Positions 1-10,146 of a DNA stretch of 64,000 bases are shown piece by piece. Position 1 is the first letter of the stretch, and each line of letters begins with the position of its first letter. Location: contig NZ_ARQM01000004.1 in the NCBI RefSeq assembly GCF_000385135.1, forward strand, positions 59,278 to 123,277, read 5' to 3'. The notes beneath the pieces were generated by a model, which was given only the letters and a program-made list of their open reading frames with translations, had not been told where the DNA came from and did not search any database. The stretch is from Promicromonospora sukumoe 327MFSha3.1. Lineage in GTDB: Bacteria; Actinomycetota; Actinomycetes; Actinomycetales; Cellulomonadaceae. Position numbers and translations under genes: made by a program.

Positions 1-1
1 G

Positions 2-940
2 GCCCGGACGCACCTCGGCCGGGACCGGCGCGTGGTGGTGGCCGGCCACATCGACACCGTGCCGATCGCGGACAACCTGCCGACCCGCCTCGTCGAGCAG
101 GACGGCACCACCGAGCTCTGGGGCCGCGGCACCGTGGACATGCTCGGCGGGGTCGCCGTCGCGCTCGCCCTGGCGGTCGAGCTCGGCGCGCCCGGCACGG
201 CGCCCGCGCACGACCTGACGTGGATCTTCTACGACCACGAGGAGGTCGACTCCGCGCTGAACGGCCTGGGCCGCCTGGCCCGCAACCACCCGGAGCTGCT
301 GCGGGGCGACTTCGCGATCCTGGGCGAGCCGTCCAACGCCGGCATCGAGGGCGGCTGCAACGGCACGATGCGGGTCGAGGTGCGCACCCACGGCGTCGCC
401 GCGCACTCGGCGCGCGCGTGGACGGGCGAGAACGCGATCCACGCGGTCGCGCCCGTGCTGACCCGGCTCGCGGCCTACGCGCCGCGCGAGGTCGAGGTGG
501 ACGGCCTGGTCTACCGCGAGGGCCTCAACGCCGTGCGGATCGACGGCGGCATCGCGGGCAACGTCATCCCCGACGCCTGCACGGTGGAGGTGAACTATCG
601 TTTCGCCCCCTCGCGCTCCGTGGCCGGGGCGGAGGCCCACCTGCGGGAGGTCTTCGAGGGCTTCGAGGTCCTCGTGACGGACGCCGCGGGCGGCGCCCGC
701 CCCGGCCTCGACGACCCGTTGGCGGCCCAGTTCGTGCAGTCGGTGCTGGCCACGACGGGTGGCGCGCCCGCCCCCAAGTACGGGTGGACCGACGTGGCCC
801 GGTTCGCCGAGCTGGGAGTGCCCGCGGTCAACTTCGGCCCGGGTGACCCGCTGCTCGCGCACAAGGACGACGAGCACCTCCCCGTCGCGCAGCTCGCGCA
901 GTGCCGCGACGCGCTGCGAGCGTGGCTGCTCGACGACTAG
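2..940 (+). CDS. dapE: Succinyl-diaminopimelate desuccinylase, 5' end outside window
   Basis: Cytoplasmic zinc amidase of the M20 family that removes succinate from N-succinyl-LL-diaminopimelate in lysine and peptidoglycan-precursor synthesis. The visible 312 residues begin inside the protein: the first in-window residues run straight into the metal-binding GHIDTVP motif, followed by the catalytic acid pair in DHEEVDS, a GEPSN motif, the dimerisation lid region and the C-terminal HKDDEH histidine motif. The true start lies upstream of the window. The same gene precedes a LOG-family gene and folP2 in mycobacteria, which supports the name. Other M20 deacylases are the main alternative, but length, motif spacing and context favour DapE. 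Confidence 0.9.
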   Translation, partial: ARTHLGRDRRVVVAGHIDTVPIADNLPTRLVEQDGTTELWGRGTVDMLGGVAVALALAVELGAPGTAPAHDLTWIFYDHEEVDSALNGLGRLARNHPELLRGDFAILGEPSNAGIEGGCNGTMRVEVRTHGVAAHSARAWTGENAIHAVAPVLTRLAAYAPREVEVDGLVYREGLNAVRIDGGIAGNVIPDACTVEVNYRFAPSRSVAGAEAHLREVFEGFEVLVTDAAGGARPGLDDPLAAQFVQSVLATTGGAPAPKYGWTDVARFAELGVPAVNFGPGDPLLAHKDDEHLPVAQLAQCRDALRAWLLDD

Positions 941-943
941 TTT
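938..943 (+). promoter_or_regulatory. Leaderless -10 element for the LOG-family gene
   Basis: TAGTTT, whose first three bases are also the stop codon of dapE. It is followed by six bases and then ATG at 950. No Shine-Dalgarno sequence is visible, so transcription probably starts at the ATG. Confidence 0.5.
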
Positions 944-949
944 GGTCGC

Positions 950-1801
950 ATGAGCGACGACGGCATCCCACAGTCCGGCCGCGGCTATCGCCGTGGTCCG
1001 GTGCTCCTGCGCGGGAACCAGATCCCCCGCACCACGACGGACCAGCGCCTCCTGGCACCCGACCAGGACACCGACTGGCTGCACTCGGACCCCTGGCGGG
1101 TGCTGCGCATCCAGAGCGAGTTCGTGGAGGGCTTCGGCGCGCTTGCCGAGCTGGGCGAGGCGGTCTCGGTGTTCGGCTCCGCACGCACCAAGCCCGGTCA
1201 CCCGGACTACGACGCGGGCGAGACCGTGGGCCGGCTGCTGGTCGAGGCGGGCTACGCCGTCATCACGGGCGGCGGGCCCGGAATCATGGAGGCCGCGAAC
1301 AAGGGTGCGGCGGAGGCCGGCGGCACGTCGGTCGGCCTCGGTATCGAGCTGCCCTTCGAACAGGGCGTCAACGAGTACGTCAATCTGGGTATCAACTTCC
1401 GCTACTTCTTCGCGCGAAAGACGATGTTCCTGAAGTACGCGCAGGGATTCATCGTGATGCCCGGAGGATTCGGCACCTTCGACGAGCTCTTCGAAGCGGT
1501 CACCCTGGTGCAGACCCACAAGGTGACCCAGTTCCCGATCGTCCTGGTGGGAAAGAAGTACTGGGGCGGGCTCCTGGAGTGGGTCCGGACCACCGCGCTG
1601 GAGCACGGTGTCATCAGCGAGGCGGATCTCGACATCATCCACCTGACCGACGACCCGGCCGACGCGGTGCGGCACGTCGTCGACCGGGCCCACCAGATCG
1701 CGGCCGAGCAGGCGGCGCTGCAGGCCGCGGTGGCGGCGGAGCGCGCCACCGAGCAGGCGTCGGCCGCGGCCCGGCACGACGCCGTCGTGGGCAACTCCTA
1801 G
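950..1801 (+). CDS. LOG-family (TIGR00730) Rossmann-fold protein
   Basis: 283 residues. A lysine decarboxylase-like Rossmann domain shows GGGPGIMEAAN around residues 107-117 and PGGFGTFDELFE around 173-184, the nucleotide-binding and catalytic signatures of LOG proteins. Characterised members cleave cytokinin riboside monophosphates or other nucleoside monophosphates to base and ribose 5-phosphate; the substrate here is not known. The N-terminal 75 residues and the Ala-rich C-terminal helix extend the core, as in the mycobacterial Rv1205 type. The start at 950 fits a leaderless promoter. The stop codon directly abuts the GTG of folP2, so the two are probably co-transcribed. Confidence 0.85.
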   Translation: MSDDGIPQSGRGYRRGPVLLRGNQIPRTTTDQRLLAPDQDTDWLHSDPWRVLRIQSEFVEGFGALAELGEAVSVFGSARTKPGHPDYDAGETVGRLLVEAGYAVITGGGPGIMEAANKGAAEAGGTSVGLGIELPFEQGVNEYVNLGINFRYFFARKTMFLKYAQGFIVMPGGFGTFDELFEAVTLVQTHKVTQFPIVLVGKKYWGGLLEWVRTTALEHGVISEADLDIIHLTDDPADAVRHVVDRAHQIAAEQAALQAAVAAERATEQASAAARHDAVVGNS

Positions 1802-2740
1802 GTGGACCGTCCGGAGGAGCCCGCGGGCGCCGTCCCGCCGCCGTCCGCCCCGCTGGTGCTGCGCGGGCGTGAGGTCGGACGGGACGGGCGCGCGGTGCGG
1901 CCGGTGGTGATGGCGGTGCTGAACCGCACCACCGACTCGTTCTACGCGCCCGCCCGCGTGCCCGACGACGCCGCGGCGCTGGCCGCCGCGGAGCGTGCGT
2001 ACGCCGACGGCGCCGAGATCCTCGACGTCGGCGGCGTGCGGGCCGGCAACGGCACACCGGTCGACGAGGCAGAGGAGATCCGCCGCGTCGTGCCGTTCGT
2101 GGCCGCGGTGCGCCGCGCCGTGCCCGACCTGCTCGTCTCGGTCGACACCTGGCGCGCCGGGGTCGCCCGCGCGGCGATCGACGCCGGGGCGGACCTGATC
2201 AACGACACCTGGGCAGGACACGACCCGGGCCTGGTGGAGGTGGCGGGCGCGGCCGGTGTCGGCGTCGTCTGCTCGCACACCGGCGGGGCCGTGCCCCGCA
2301 CGGACCCGTACCGCGTGGAGTACCCCTCGACCGACGACCAGGACGCCCTGCTGGGCGACGTCGTGGCCACCCTGCGGGCCGCCGCCGAGCGGGCCGTGGC
2401 GTGCGGCGTGCCGCGCGCGTCCGTGCTCGTGGACCCCACGCACGACTTCGGCAAGAACACGTGGCACTCGCTGCGTCTGCTGCGCCGTACCGGCGCCCTG
2501 TCGGGGCTCGGCTTCCCGCTGCTGATGGCGCTGTCCCGCAAGGACTTCGTGGGGGAGACGCTCGACCTGCCGCCCGAGGAGCGCCTGGAGGGCACGCTCG
2601 CCGCGACGGCGGTCGCCGCGTGGCTCGGCGCGCGGGTCTTCCGGGCGCACGACGTGACCGCGACCCGCCGGGTGCTCGACCTCGTCGCCGCGGTGCGCGA
2701 CGAGGCGCCGCCCGCCGCCGCGCTGAGGGGTCTCGCCTGA
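1802..2740 (+). CDS. folP2: Dihydropteroate synthase paralogue (FolP2 type)
   Basis: 312 residues with the TIM-barrel layout of dihydropteroate synthase, including VSVDTWRAGVARAAI, LINDTWAG, and a C-terminal LMALSRKDFVGE that corresponds to the phosphate-binding SRKxF motif. Two substrate loops differ from canonical folate enzymes: the NxTPDSFSD-like loop reads NRTTDSFYA, and the ESTRPG loop after DVGG reads VRAGNG. Such changes are typical of mycobacterial FolP2, for which dihydropteroate synthase activity has not been demonstrated. The GTG at 1802 follows the preceding stop with no gap. The fold assignment is secure, folate function is doubtful, and the physiological role is unknown. Confidence 0.82.
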   Translation: MDRPEEPAGAVPPPSAPLVLRGREVGRDGRAVRPVVMAVLNRTTDSFYAPARVPDDAAALAAAERAYADGAEILDVGGVRAGNGTPVDEAEEIRRVVPFVAAVRRAVPDLLVSVDTWRAGVARAAIDAGADLINDTWAGHDPGLVEVAGAAGVGVVCSHTGGAVPRTDPYRVEYPSTDDQDALLGDVVATLRAAAERAVACGVPRASVLVDPTHDFGKNTWHSLRLLRRTGALSGLGFPLLMALSRKDFVGETLDLPPEERLEGTLAATAVAAWLGARVFRAHDVTATRRVLDLVAAVRDEAPPAAALRGLA

Positions 2741-2829
2741 GCCCACGCACGATTCGACCGGCTTCCCGGCACCCGATCCGGTGAAGCGCCACGAATGGGC
2801 GAGTGGAAAGTAAGGGGCGCCATTTGAAC

Positions 2830-2835
2830 TAGAAT
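2830..2835 (+). promoter_or_regulatory. -10 element upstream of DUF3117
   Basis: TAGAAT followed by six bases and a GTG at 2842 that opens a 26-codon reading frame. By analogy with other promoters here, transcription probably begins at this GTG, about 68 bases before the DUF3117 start. No clear -35 is seen. Confidence 0.5.
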
Positions 2836-2841
2836 GGGTCT

Positions 2842-2922
2842 GTGCCCTCGGCGTTCGCCGGACACATGAATGCTGCTACACACCGGACAACGGAATGGGA
2901 GAGCCACACATGGCTGCGATGA
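2842..2922 (+). CDS. Possible leaderless 26-aa upstream peptide
   Basis: GTG at 2842 lies six bases after a TAGAAT hexamer and opens a 26-codon frame ending with TGA at 2920-2922, 13 bases inside the DUF3117 gene in another frame. The peptide has no recognisable motif. Its placement would make DUF3117 translation depend on termination or reinitiation at the overlap. It may equally be an untranslated 5' leader with a chance open frame. Confidence 0.3.
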   Translation: MPSAFAGHMNAATHRTTEWESHTWLR

Positions 2923-3077
2923 AGCCGCGAACGGGTGACGGACCGCTCGAGGTCACCAAGGAGGGGCGCGGCATTGTCATGCGTGTGCCGCTCGAGGGCG
3001 GCGGTCGGCTCGTCGTCGAGCTCAACGCGACCGAGGCGAGCGAGCTCGGGGACGCACTCCAGACCGTCGTCGGCTGA
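2910..3077 (+). CDS. DUF3117 family protein
   Basis: 55-residue basic-acidic protein beginning MAAMKPRTGDGPLEVTKEG, the conserved actinobacterial DUF3117 signature. The ATG at 2910 is preferred over the in-frame ATG at 2895 because GGGAGAG ends eight bases before it and family members begin at this residue. Function is unknown. The gene sits between folP2 and sigE in mycobacteria as well (Rv1211). No membrane segment or catalytic motif is visible. Confidence 0.88.
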   Translation: MAAMKPRTGDGPLEVTKEGRGIVMRVPLEGGGRLVVELNATEASELGDALQTVVG

Positions 3078-3137
3078 GCCGGAGGTGTAGCGCAGGGTGC
3101 GGGCCGAGGTACGAGGCACGCGCCTGTAGCGGAACCG

Positions 3138-3166
3138 CAGGCTCTGCCGACGTCTGACAGAGCCTG
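3138..3166. terminator. Stem-loop between DUF3117 and the O-methyltransferase gene
   Basis: CAGGCTCTG and CAGAGCCTG form a perfect 9-bp stem with an 11-base loop. The genes on either side converge, so it may terminate in both directions. There is no T-run. A second stem, GTCCGCCGC/GCGGCGGAC at 3183-3191 and 3216-3224, overlaps the end of the methyltransferase gene. Confidence 0.5.
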
Positions 3167-3212
3167 AGCTCGTTCGACGGTCGTCCGCCGCGGGGACCAG
3201 CCTCTTCGAGGG

Positions 3213-3863
3213 TCAGCGGCGGACGGCCAGCAGCAGGCCGTCCCCGCTCGGCAGCATGGCGGGGAGCACCCGCTCGTCGTTGCGCAGCGTCCGGCCCACC
3301 TCGCGGACCACGGTGGTGAGCTCGTCGCGGCGAGCGGGGTCCGCCACCCGGTCGCGCAGCAGCGCGCCGTCGACGGCGAGCACACCGCCCGGGCGCAGCA
3401 GGCGCAGGGCCTCGTCGACGTACTCGGGGTAGGCCAGCGGGTCGCTGGCCACCAGCACCAGGTCGTAGGCGCCGTCGGCCAGCCGGGGCAGCACGTCCGC
3501 GGGCCGGCCGGGAATGATCCGGGTGCGCTGCGGGGCCACGCCGTCCTCGGCGAACGCCGTCCGCGCGGCCCGCTGGTGCTCGACCTCGCGGTCGATCGTG
3601 GTGAGCTGGCCGTCGGCCGGCATGCCCCGCAGCAGCCACAGCGCGGCCACGCCGGCGCCGGTGCCCACCTCGACCACGGCGTGCGCGTTCGAGGCGGCGG
3701 CGAGCACCCGCAGCACCGCGCCCACCCCCGGCAGGACGGCCGGGCAGCCCAGCTCCGAGGCGCGTTCGCGGGCGCGCAGCAGCACCTCGTCCTCGGGGAC
3801 GAAGGCCTCGCTGTAGACCCAGGCCGCGACCTTCCCGTGGCCTGACGGCTCCGCTGTGCTGAT
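3213..3863 (-). CDS. SAM-dependent O-methyltransferase (Rv1220c-like), probable ATC start
   Basis: About 216 residues of a class I O-methyltransferase: [15 protein letters not shown] is the SAM-binding motif I, TTIDRE the acidic motif, and [10 protein letters not shown] motif IV. The substrate is unknown. The gene diverges from sigE exactly as Rv1220c does from mycobacterial sigE. No ATG, GTG or TTG occurs in frame where homologues start. Instead GGAGG at 3870-3874 (minus strand) lies six bases before an ATC at 3861-3863, giving an N-terminus about ten residues before the conserved [10 protein letters not shown] region. The next in-frame GTG would delete that region. Either ATC is used as start or an upstream CTG is. 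Confidence 0.82.
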   Translation of the reverse strand: MSTAEPSGHGKVAAWVYSEAFVPEDEVLLRARERASELGCPAVLPGVGAVLRVLAAASNAHAVVEVGTGAGVAALWLLRGMPADGQLTTIDREVEHQRAARTAFAEDGVAPQRTRIIPGRPADVLPRLADGAYDLVLVASDPLAYPEYVDEALRLLRPGGVLAVDGALLRDRVADPARRDELTTVVREVGRTLRNDERVLPAMLPSGDGLLLAVRR

Positions 3864-3926
3864 GGCTTTCCTCCGCTGAACCAGGCAGTTGTGTACATCA
3901 CGTGCGGCGTCAGGGTACAGCCCGTG

Positions 3927-3952
3927 GGAACGCCTGGGCTTTGACGTACGTT
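3927..3952 (+). promoter_or_regulatory. Predicted ECF sigma promoter of sigE
   Basis: GGAAC (3927-3931), a 17-base spacer and CGTT (3949-3952) match the -35/-10 pattern of stress-type ECF sigma promoters, suggesting autoregulation. The ATG of sigE is only ten bases after the -10, so the transcript may be leaderless. Confidence 0.6.
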
Positions 3953-3961
3953 GAGAGGACG

Positions 3962-4567
3962 ATGACTTCCGTGAGCACTCGACCAGCAGCAGACGCATCC
4001 GCGTCGGTACCCTCCGGGGCCGGCGCCGCCGACCTGCCCTGGCAGCCGCCGACCTGGGAAGAGATCGTGCGGGAGCACTCCGCACGCGTCTACCGGCTCG
4101 CCTACCGGCTGACCGGTAACAAGCAGGACGCCGAGGACCTGACCCAGGAGACGTTCATCCGGGTGTTCCGCTCGCTGTCGAGCTACACCCCGGGCACGTT
4201 CGAGGGCTGGCTCCACCGCATCACGACCAACCTGTTCCTGGACCAGGCGCGCCGCAAGAAGCGCATCCGCATGGAGGCGATGGGTGACGACGACGGCCAC
4301 GTCGCCGACACCGGTGACTTCGGCCGCCCGGAGCGTGGCTACGAGCACGCCAACCTGGACCAGGACGTGCAGAAGGCGCTCGACGCCTTGCGCCCCGAGT
4401 ACCGCGCCGCGGTGGTGCTCTGCGACATCGAGGGCCTGAGCTACGAGGAGATCGCCGTGACCCTGGGCGTCAAGCTCGGTACCGTCCGCTCCCGCATCCA
4501 CCGCGCCCGCGCCCAGCTCCGCGACGCGCTGGAGCACCTGGCCCCGACGCGCGGCGGCGCACGATGA
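3962..4567 (+). CDS. sigE: ECF RNA polymerase sigma factor SigE
   Basis: 201 residues. Region 2 is seen as [20 protein letters not shown] plus the core-binding and -10 recognition segment ([22 protein letters not shown]), and region 4 as [22 protein letters not shown] and VRSRIHRAR. Mycobacterial SigE responds to envelope stress. The start may be ATG 3962 (leaderless) or GTG 3971, which is better spaced from AGAGGA. The gene overlaps the anti-sigma gene by ATGA, and htrA follows, giving the classic sigE-rseA-htrA-tatB set. No redox-type CXXC is present. Confidence 0.92.
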   Translation: MTSVSTRPAADASASVPSGAGAADLPWQPPTWEEIVREHSARVYRLAYRLTGNKQDAEDLTQETFIRVFRSLSSYTPGTFEGWLHRITTNLFLDQARRKKRIRMEAMGDDDGHVADTGDFGRPERGYEHANLDQDVQKALDALRPEYRAAVVLCDIEGLSYEEIAVTLGVKLGTVRSRIHRARAQLRDALEHLAPTRGGAR

Positions 4568-5502
4568 GCCACCTGGGCGACCTCGTCAGCGCGCTGGCTG
4601 ACGGGCAGCTCTCGCCCGCCGAGACGGAGCGCGCCCTGGCCCACGTGACGATGTGCCGGCTGTGCGCCCGCGAGCTCGACACCGCCCGCGCGGCCCGCCG
4701 CGCGCTCTCGTCCGCCGCCGACGTCATGCCCGACCCGGCCCTGACGGCCCGGCTGATGGCGCTCCAGGCGAGCATCCCGCCCACCGACGAGGACCCGCTG
4801 CGCCGCCCGTTCCTGGGCCCGGACCCGCTGGCCGCCCCGGTGTGGTCGGCCTCGGCGTTCGACGGCTTCGACGGCCGGATCGACCGTCCGGCGCGCCGCC
4901 GCCGGGCCGCCCGGATCACGGCCCTCGGCGTGGGCGGAGCCGGCGTGCTGGGCCTGGCCCTGTTCACGCTCGGCGACGTGCCCGTGGTGTCCCCGCAGCT
5001 CTCGGCGCAGACCAGCATGACGATGCTCGGCCGCACCGGGCCCGACGCCGCGGCGGCCGGCCAGGACGTGCTGGCCGGCCTCGACGTCGACGCCGACCAG
5101 GTGACGCCCGCCGCGCTCGACTGGGTCGCGGACAACGGCTGGGTGGCGCCCGCCGACCTGCCCGACGGCTACTCGGTCTCGGCCATGCGGCTGGTGGGCG
5201 ACGAGGGCCAGACCCTGGAGATCGACCTGACCGGTCCCTCCGGGCACGCGGTGGTCCGCGAGCGGGCCGGCCAGCTGGCCCGGAGCGGCACCACGGTGGG
5301 CGGCGTGCAGGTGCTCGCCACGGAGCCCGCCCACGTGGCGTGGCAGTCCGACGACATGGTGGTCGACGTGGTCGCCGACGCGCCCGAGGAGGTACTCACC
5401 GAGCTCGTGGCGTCCTTCGGTGAGCATGGCTACGATGCCGGGGTCCTGCCCCGCATCGCCCGCGGGTGGCACACCGTGACAGGAGCCATCGAAAGCCCAT
5501 GA
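4564..5502 (+). CDS. rseA: Anti-sigma factor with zinc-finger (RseA-like)
   Basis: 312 residues. The N-terminal domain carries HVTMCRLC, an HX3CX2C zinc-binding anti-sigma motif at His27, Cys31 and Cys34, that should hold SigE. A single membrane segment lies at about residues 119-138 after an Arg-rich stretch, putting the remaining ~170 residues outside the membrane. It is longer than mycobacterial RseA, which lacks such a large extracytoplasmic part, so the outer domain may sense envelope state. Translation is coupled to sigE at its start and to htrA at its end through ATGA overlaps. Confidence 0.85.
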   Translation: MSHLGDLVSALADGQLSPAETERALAHVTMCRLCARELDTARAARRALSSAADVMPDPALTARLMALQASIPPTDEDPLRRPFLGPDPLAAPVWSASAFDGFDGRIDRPARRRRAARITALGVGGAGVLGLALFTLGDVPVVSPQLSAQTSMTMLGRTGPDAAAAGQDVLAGLDVDADQVTPAALDWVADNGWVAPADLPDGYSVSAMRLVGDEGQTLEIDLTGPSGHAVVRERAGQLARSGTTVGGVQVLATEPAHVAWQSDDMVVDVVADAPEEVLTELVASFGEHGYDAGVLPRIARGWHTVTGAIESP

Positions 5503-7010
5503 CCGACGAGAACCCGTTCGCGCCCCCCACACCGCGCGCAGCAGTGCCCCCCGCGAACGAGCCGGCGGTCCCGGCCCCGGGGAGCACGCCCGAACCCGCG
5601 CCCGGGGGAGCGCCGGCCGAGCGGCCGGCGGAGACGTCGTCGGCGCAGCAGCAGTCGACCCAGCAGCTTCCGGCGCAGCCCGCCGACCGGCCCACCGCGC
5701 AGCTCCCGACGGCGGGCTACCTGACCACGCTGCCGGCGCCGTCGGCCGCCGGGGCCCACGAGCCCGGGTCACACGGGTCCGGCTCCCACGGGTCCGGGTC
5801 GCACGAGTCCGGCTCGCACGCCCCTGCGCACGACCCCTCGGCCGGGCACGCGGGCACGGCGCACGCCACCGGGCCCTACGGCACCGCCCAGCCGCCCCGG
5901 TCGCGCCGCGGCCGGCTCGGCGCGGGCACCGTGTCCGCCGTCGTGCTGCTCGGCCTGCTCGCCGGCGCGGCCGGCGGGGTGGGCGCCTACGCGCTGCTGG
6001 ACTCGCGCACCGCGGCGCGCCCGGCGGATGCCGCGCTGCCGCAGCACGCCGCGGGGACCACCCAGGTGGAGCGCCCCGAGGGCTCGGTCGCCGCGATCGC
6101 CGCCGCCGCGCTGCCGAGCGTGGTCTCGATCGAGGTGCGCGCCCCGCAGGGCGTGGCCACCGGGTCGGGCATGATCCTCAAGTCCGAGGGCTACATCCTC
6201 ACGAACAACCACGTGGTCGCCGAGGCGGCCTCCGGGGCCGACGTGACCGTGACGTTCTCCGACGGGCACGAGCAGCCCGCCGAGCTCGTGGGCGCCACCC
6301 CGGACTACGACCTGGCCGTCATCAAGGTGGACGAGACCGGCCTGGAGCCGCTCGTGCTGGGCGACTCCGACGACGTCGTCGTGGGCGACGCCGTGCTCGC
6401 CGTCGGCTCCCCGCTCGGCCTGGAGGCCACGGTCACCACGGGCATCGTCAGCGCGCTGCACCGCCCCGTGAAGGCGGGCGAGTCCGCGGAGGCGGCGTTC
6501 ATCGACGCCATCCAGACGGACGCCGCGATCAACCCCGGCAACTCCGGCGGCCCGCTCGTGAACTCGGCGGGCGAGGTCATCGGCATCAACTCGGCCATCG
6601 CGCAGGGGCCCGGCACCACCACGGCCACCGGCAACATCGGCCTCGGCTTCGCCATCCCGTCCAACCAGGCCCGGCACACGGCCGAGCAGCTCATCGAGAC
6701 GGGCTCGGCGACGTTCCCGATCATCGGCGTCCTGCTCGACCCGGCCTACCAGGGCGAGGGCGTGCAGGTGTCCCAGGAGGCGCAGCAGGGCACGCCCGCC
6801 GTGACGCCGAACGGCCCCGCCGACCAGGCCGGCATCAAGCCGGGCGACGTGATCCTCTCCGTGGACGGCCGGCCCGTGTCGGTCGCCGACGAGCTGATCG
6901 TCGCGATCCGCGCCAAGGCGCCGGGCGACCCGGTGACGCTCCAGGTGCGGTCCGGCAAGAACGAGCGCGAGGTCCGCGTGGTGCTCGAAGAGCGGTCGAG
7001 CGGCCAGTGA
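5499..7010 (+). CDS. htrA: Membrane-anchored HtrA/DegP-type serine protease
   Basis: 503 residues. The first ~135 are a Pro/Ala/Gln-rich cytoplasmic tail with GSH-type repeats, followed by a membrane segment near residues 143-165, a trypsin-like domain and a C-terminal PDZ domain. The catalytic triad is visible as His238 in NNHVV, Asp271 in YDLAVIKV and Ser349 in GNSGGP. Family members degrade or refold damaged extracytoplasmic proteins. Start 5499 overlaps the rseA stop (ATGA) and has AGGAG upstream; the longer in-frame start at 5466 would lie inside rseA. It is probably controlled by SigE. Confidence 0.92.
   Translation: MTDENPFAPPTPRAAVPPANEPAVPAPGSTPEPAPGGAPAERPAETSSAQQQSTQQLPAQPADRPTAQLPTAGYLTTLPAPSAAGAHEPGSHGSGSHGSGSHESGSHAPAHDPSAGHAGTAHATGPYGTAQPPRSRRGRLGAGTVSAVVLLGLLAGAAGGVGAYALLDSRTAARPADAALPQHAAGTTQVERPEGSVAAIAAAALPSVVSIEVRAPQGVATGSGMILKSEGYILTNNHVVAEAASGADVTVTFSDGHEQPAELVGATPDYDLAVIKVDETGLEPLVLGDSDDVVVGDAVLAVGSPLGLEATVTTGIVSALHRPVKAGESAEAAFIDAIQTDAAINPGNSGGPLVNSAGEVIGINSAIAQGPGTTTATGNIGLGFAIPSNQARHTAEQLIETGSATFPIIGVLLDPAYQGEGVQVSQEAQQGTPAVTPNGPADQAGIKPGDVILSVDGRPVSVADELIVAIRAKAPGDPVTLQVRSGKNEREVRVVLEERSSGQ
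5760..5822 (+). repeat. Short in-frame GSH repeat inside htrA
   Basis: Degenerate 12-15 base units (variants of CACGGGTCCGGCTC) encode five G-S-H or S-H steps in the disordered cytoplasmic tail of HtrA. All copies stay in frame, so this is a coding microsatellite prone to length change. Confidence 0.7.
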
Positions 7011-7053
7011 ACGGGGTTCATCCGGCGTTCTCCGGGCTGTCCCGCGACGCGAG

Positions 7054-7059
7054 TAGGCT
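7054..7059 (+). promoter_or_regulatory. Leaderless -10 element for tatB
   Basis: TAGGCT, seven bases, then GTG at 7067. There is no ribosome binding site before this GTG, so tatB is probably transcribed from its own start codon in addition to any read-through from htrA. Confidence 0.55.
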
Positions 7060-7066
7060 CTGACCC

Positions 7067-9106
<2,040 letters not shown>

Positions 9107-9183
9107 CCCGGGCGCGAGCCCGCGCCCGGCGTCCCCCACGACACACCCACGGCCGTGACAGGACCCGCCTGCCCGTCGCCGTC

Positions 9184-9189
9184 TACTCT
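9184..9189 (+). promoter_or_regulatory. Leaderless -10 element for the YihY-family gene
   Basis: TACTCT, six bases, then GTG at 9196. No ribosome binding site precedes the GTG. Confidence 0.5.
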
Positions 9190-9195
9190 TCGCGA

Positions 9196-10116
9196 GTGAA
9201 GCGGTTGATCGAGCGGGGACAGGCGCTCTGGGCGCGCTGGGAGGCGACCCGGCCCGGCCGGGCGATCTCCCGGTTCAACACGGCGAACGGCGCCGTGCTC
9301 AGCGGTGGCATGGCCTATGCCGCGCTGTTCTCGTTGTTCGCGGCCCTCGCGATCGGCTACACCGTGTTCGTGCGGGTGCTCGGCGGCGACGCCGACCTGC
9401 GCGACGCGGTGCTGGACCAGATCGACACCTGGGTGCCGGGGCTCGTCGACACCGGCCACGGCGGCGTGCTGTCGCCGAACGACCTCGTGATCTCCACCGG
9501 CCTGAGCTGGACCTCGGCCGTGGCGGCGCTGGTGCTGCTGTGGTCCGCCACGAACTTCATGGGCGCCCTGCGCACGTCGGTGCGGGCCATGTTCGGCGAG
9601 ACGAACGGCCACGGCAACCCCGTCACCGACCGCCTGCGGCAGCTCCTGGGCTTCGTCCTGCTCGGCGCCGGCGTGCTGGTCACCGCGGCCGCCAGCGTGG
9701 CGGTCTCGGCGGCCGTGCCCTGGACCCTGGAGAGCCTCGGGCTGGACGGCGGCGCGGTGTCCTTCGCGGTGCGCGCCGGCGGCGCCCTGGTGACCCTGGC
9801 GCTGGACGCGGTCGTCGTGGCCGCCGTCGTGCGGTACGTGGGCGGCGTGCGGACCGACTGGCGGGAGCTGATGTACGGCTCGCTCGCGGTGGGCGTCGTC
9901 GCCGGCGGGCTGCGCTACCTCGGTACCGAGGTGATCTCGAACGCCGCCGCCCGCAACGCCCTGCTGGCGTCGTTCGCGGTGGTGGTGACCATCCTGGTGC
10001 TGGTCAACCTGCTGGCCCGGGTGCTGCTCATGGCCTGCGCCTGGGTGGCCGACCCGCCGGCCGCGCAGGCCGAGCAGGACCCCGAGAACGAGGACGGGGC
10101 GACACAGGACCCGTAG
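9196..10116 (+). CDS. YihY/BrkB-family membrane protein
   Basis: 306 residues with about six hydrophobic segments (for example around residues 34-56, 100-118, 151-178, 188-215, 228-245 and 258-285). GGMAYAALFSLFAAL, WSATNFMGALRTSVRAMFGE and RYLGTEV fit the YihY/BrkB (UPF0761) family, whose transport or envelope function is not established. The GTG at 9196 matches the start of the conserved N-terminal amphipathic region and a leaderless promoter. The C-terminal 20 residues are acidic. It converges on sdhB. Confidence 0.8.
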   Translation: MKRLIERGQALWARWEATRPGRAISRFNTANGAVLSGGMAYAALFSLFAALAIGYTVFVRVLGGDADLRDAVLDQIDTWVPGLVDTGHGGVLSPNDLVISTGLSWTSAVAALVLLWSATNFMGALRTSVRAMFGETNGHGNPVTDRLRQLLGFVLLGAGVLVTAAASVAVSAAVPWTLESLGLDGGAVSFAVRAGGALVTLALDAVVVAAVVRYVGGVRTDWRELMYGSLAVGVVAGGLRYLGTEVISNAAARNALLASFAVVVTILVLVNLLARVLLMACAWVADPPAAQAEQDPENEDGATQDP

Positions 10117-10134
10117 GTCCCATGCCGCCCCGTC
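10093..10134. terminator. Bidirectional stem-loop between YihY gene and sdhB
   Basis: GACGGGGCG pairs with CGCCCCGTC and, after a symmetric 5x5 internal loop, GGACC pairs with GGTCC around CGTA. It covers the 3' end of one gene and the gap to the convergent sdhB. Confidence 0.65.
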
Positions 10135-10146
10135 GTCTCGGGAGGA

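Noticed and set aside
2876..4537. 553-codon minus-strand frame covering the methyltransferase and sigE
   Set aside because: Out of frame with the methyltransferase motifs and antisense to sigE; low-complexity composition.
5760..5822. Possible tandem repeat array or CRISPR-like pattern
   Set aside because: Units are short, in frame and inside htrA, with no spacers; it encodes a disordered linker.
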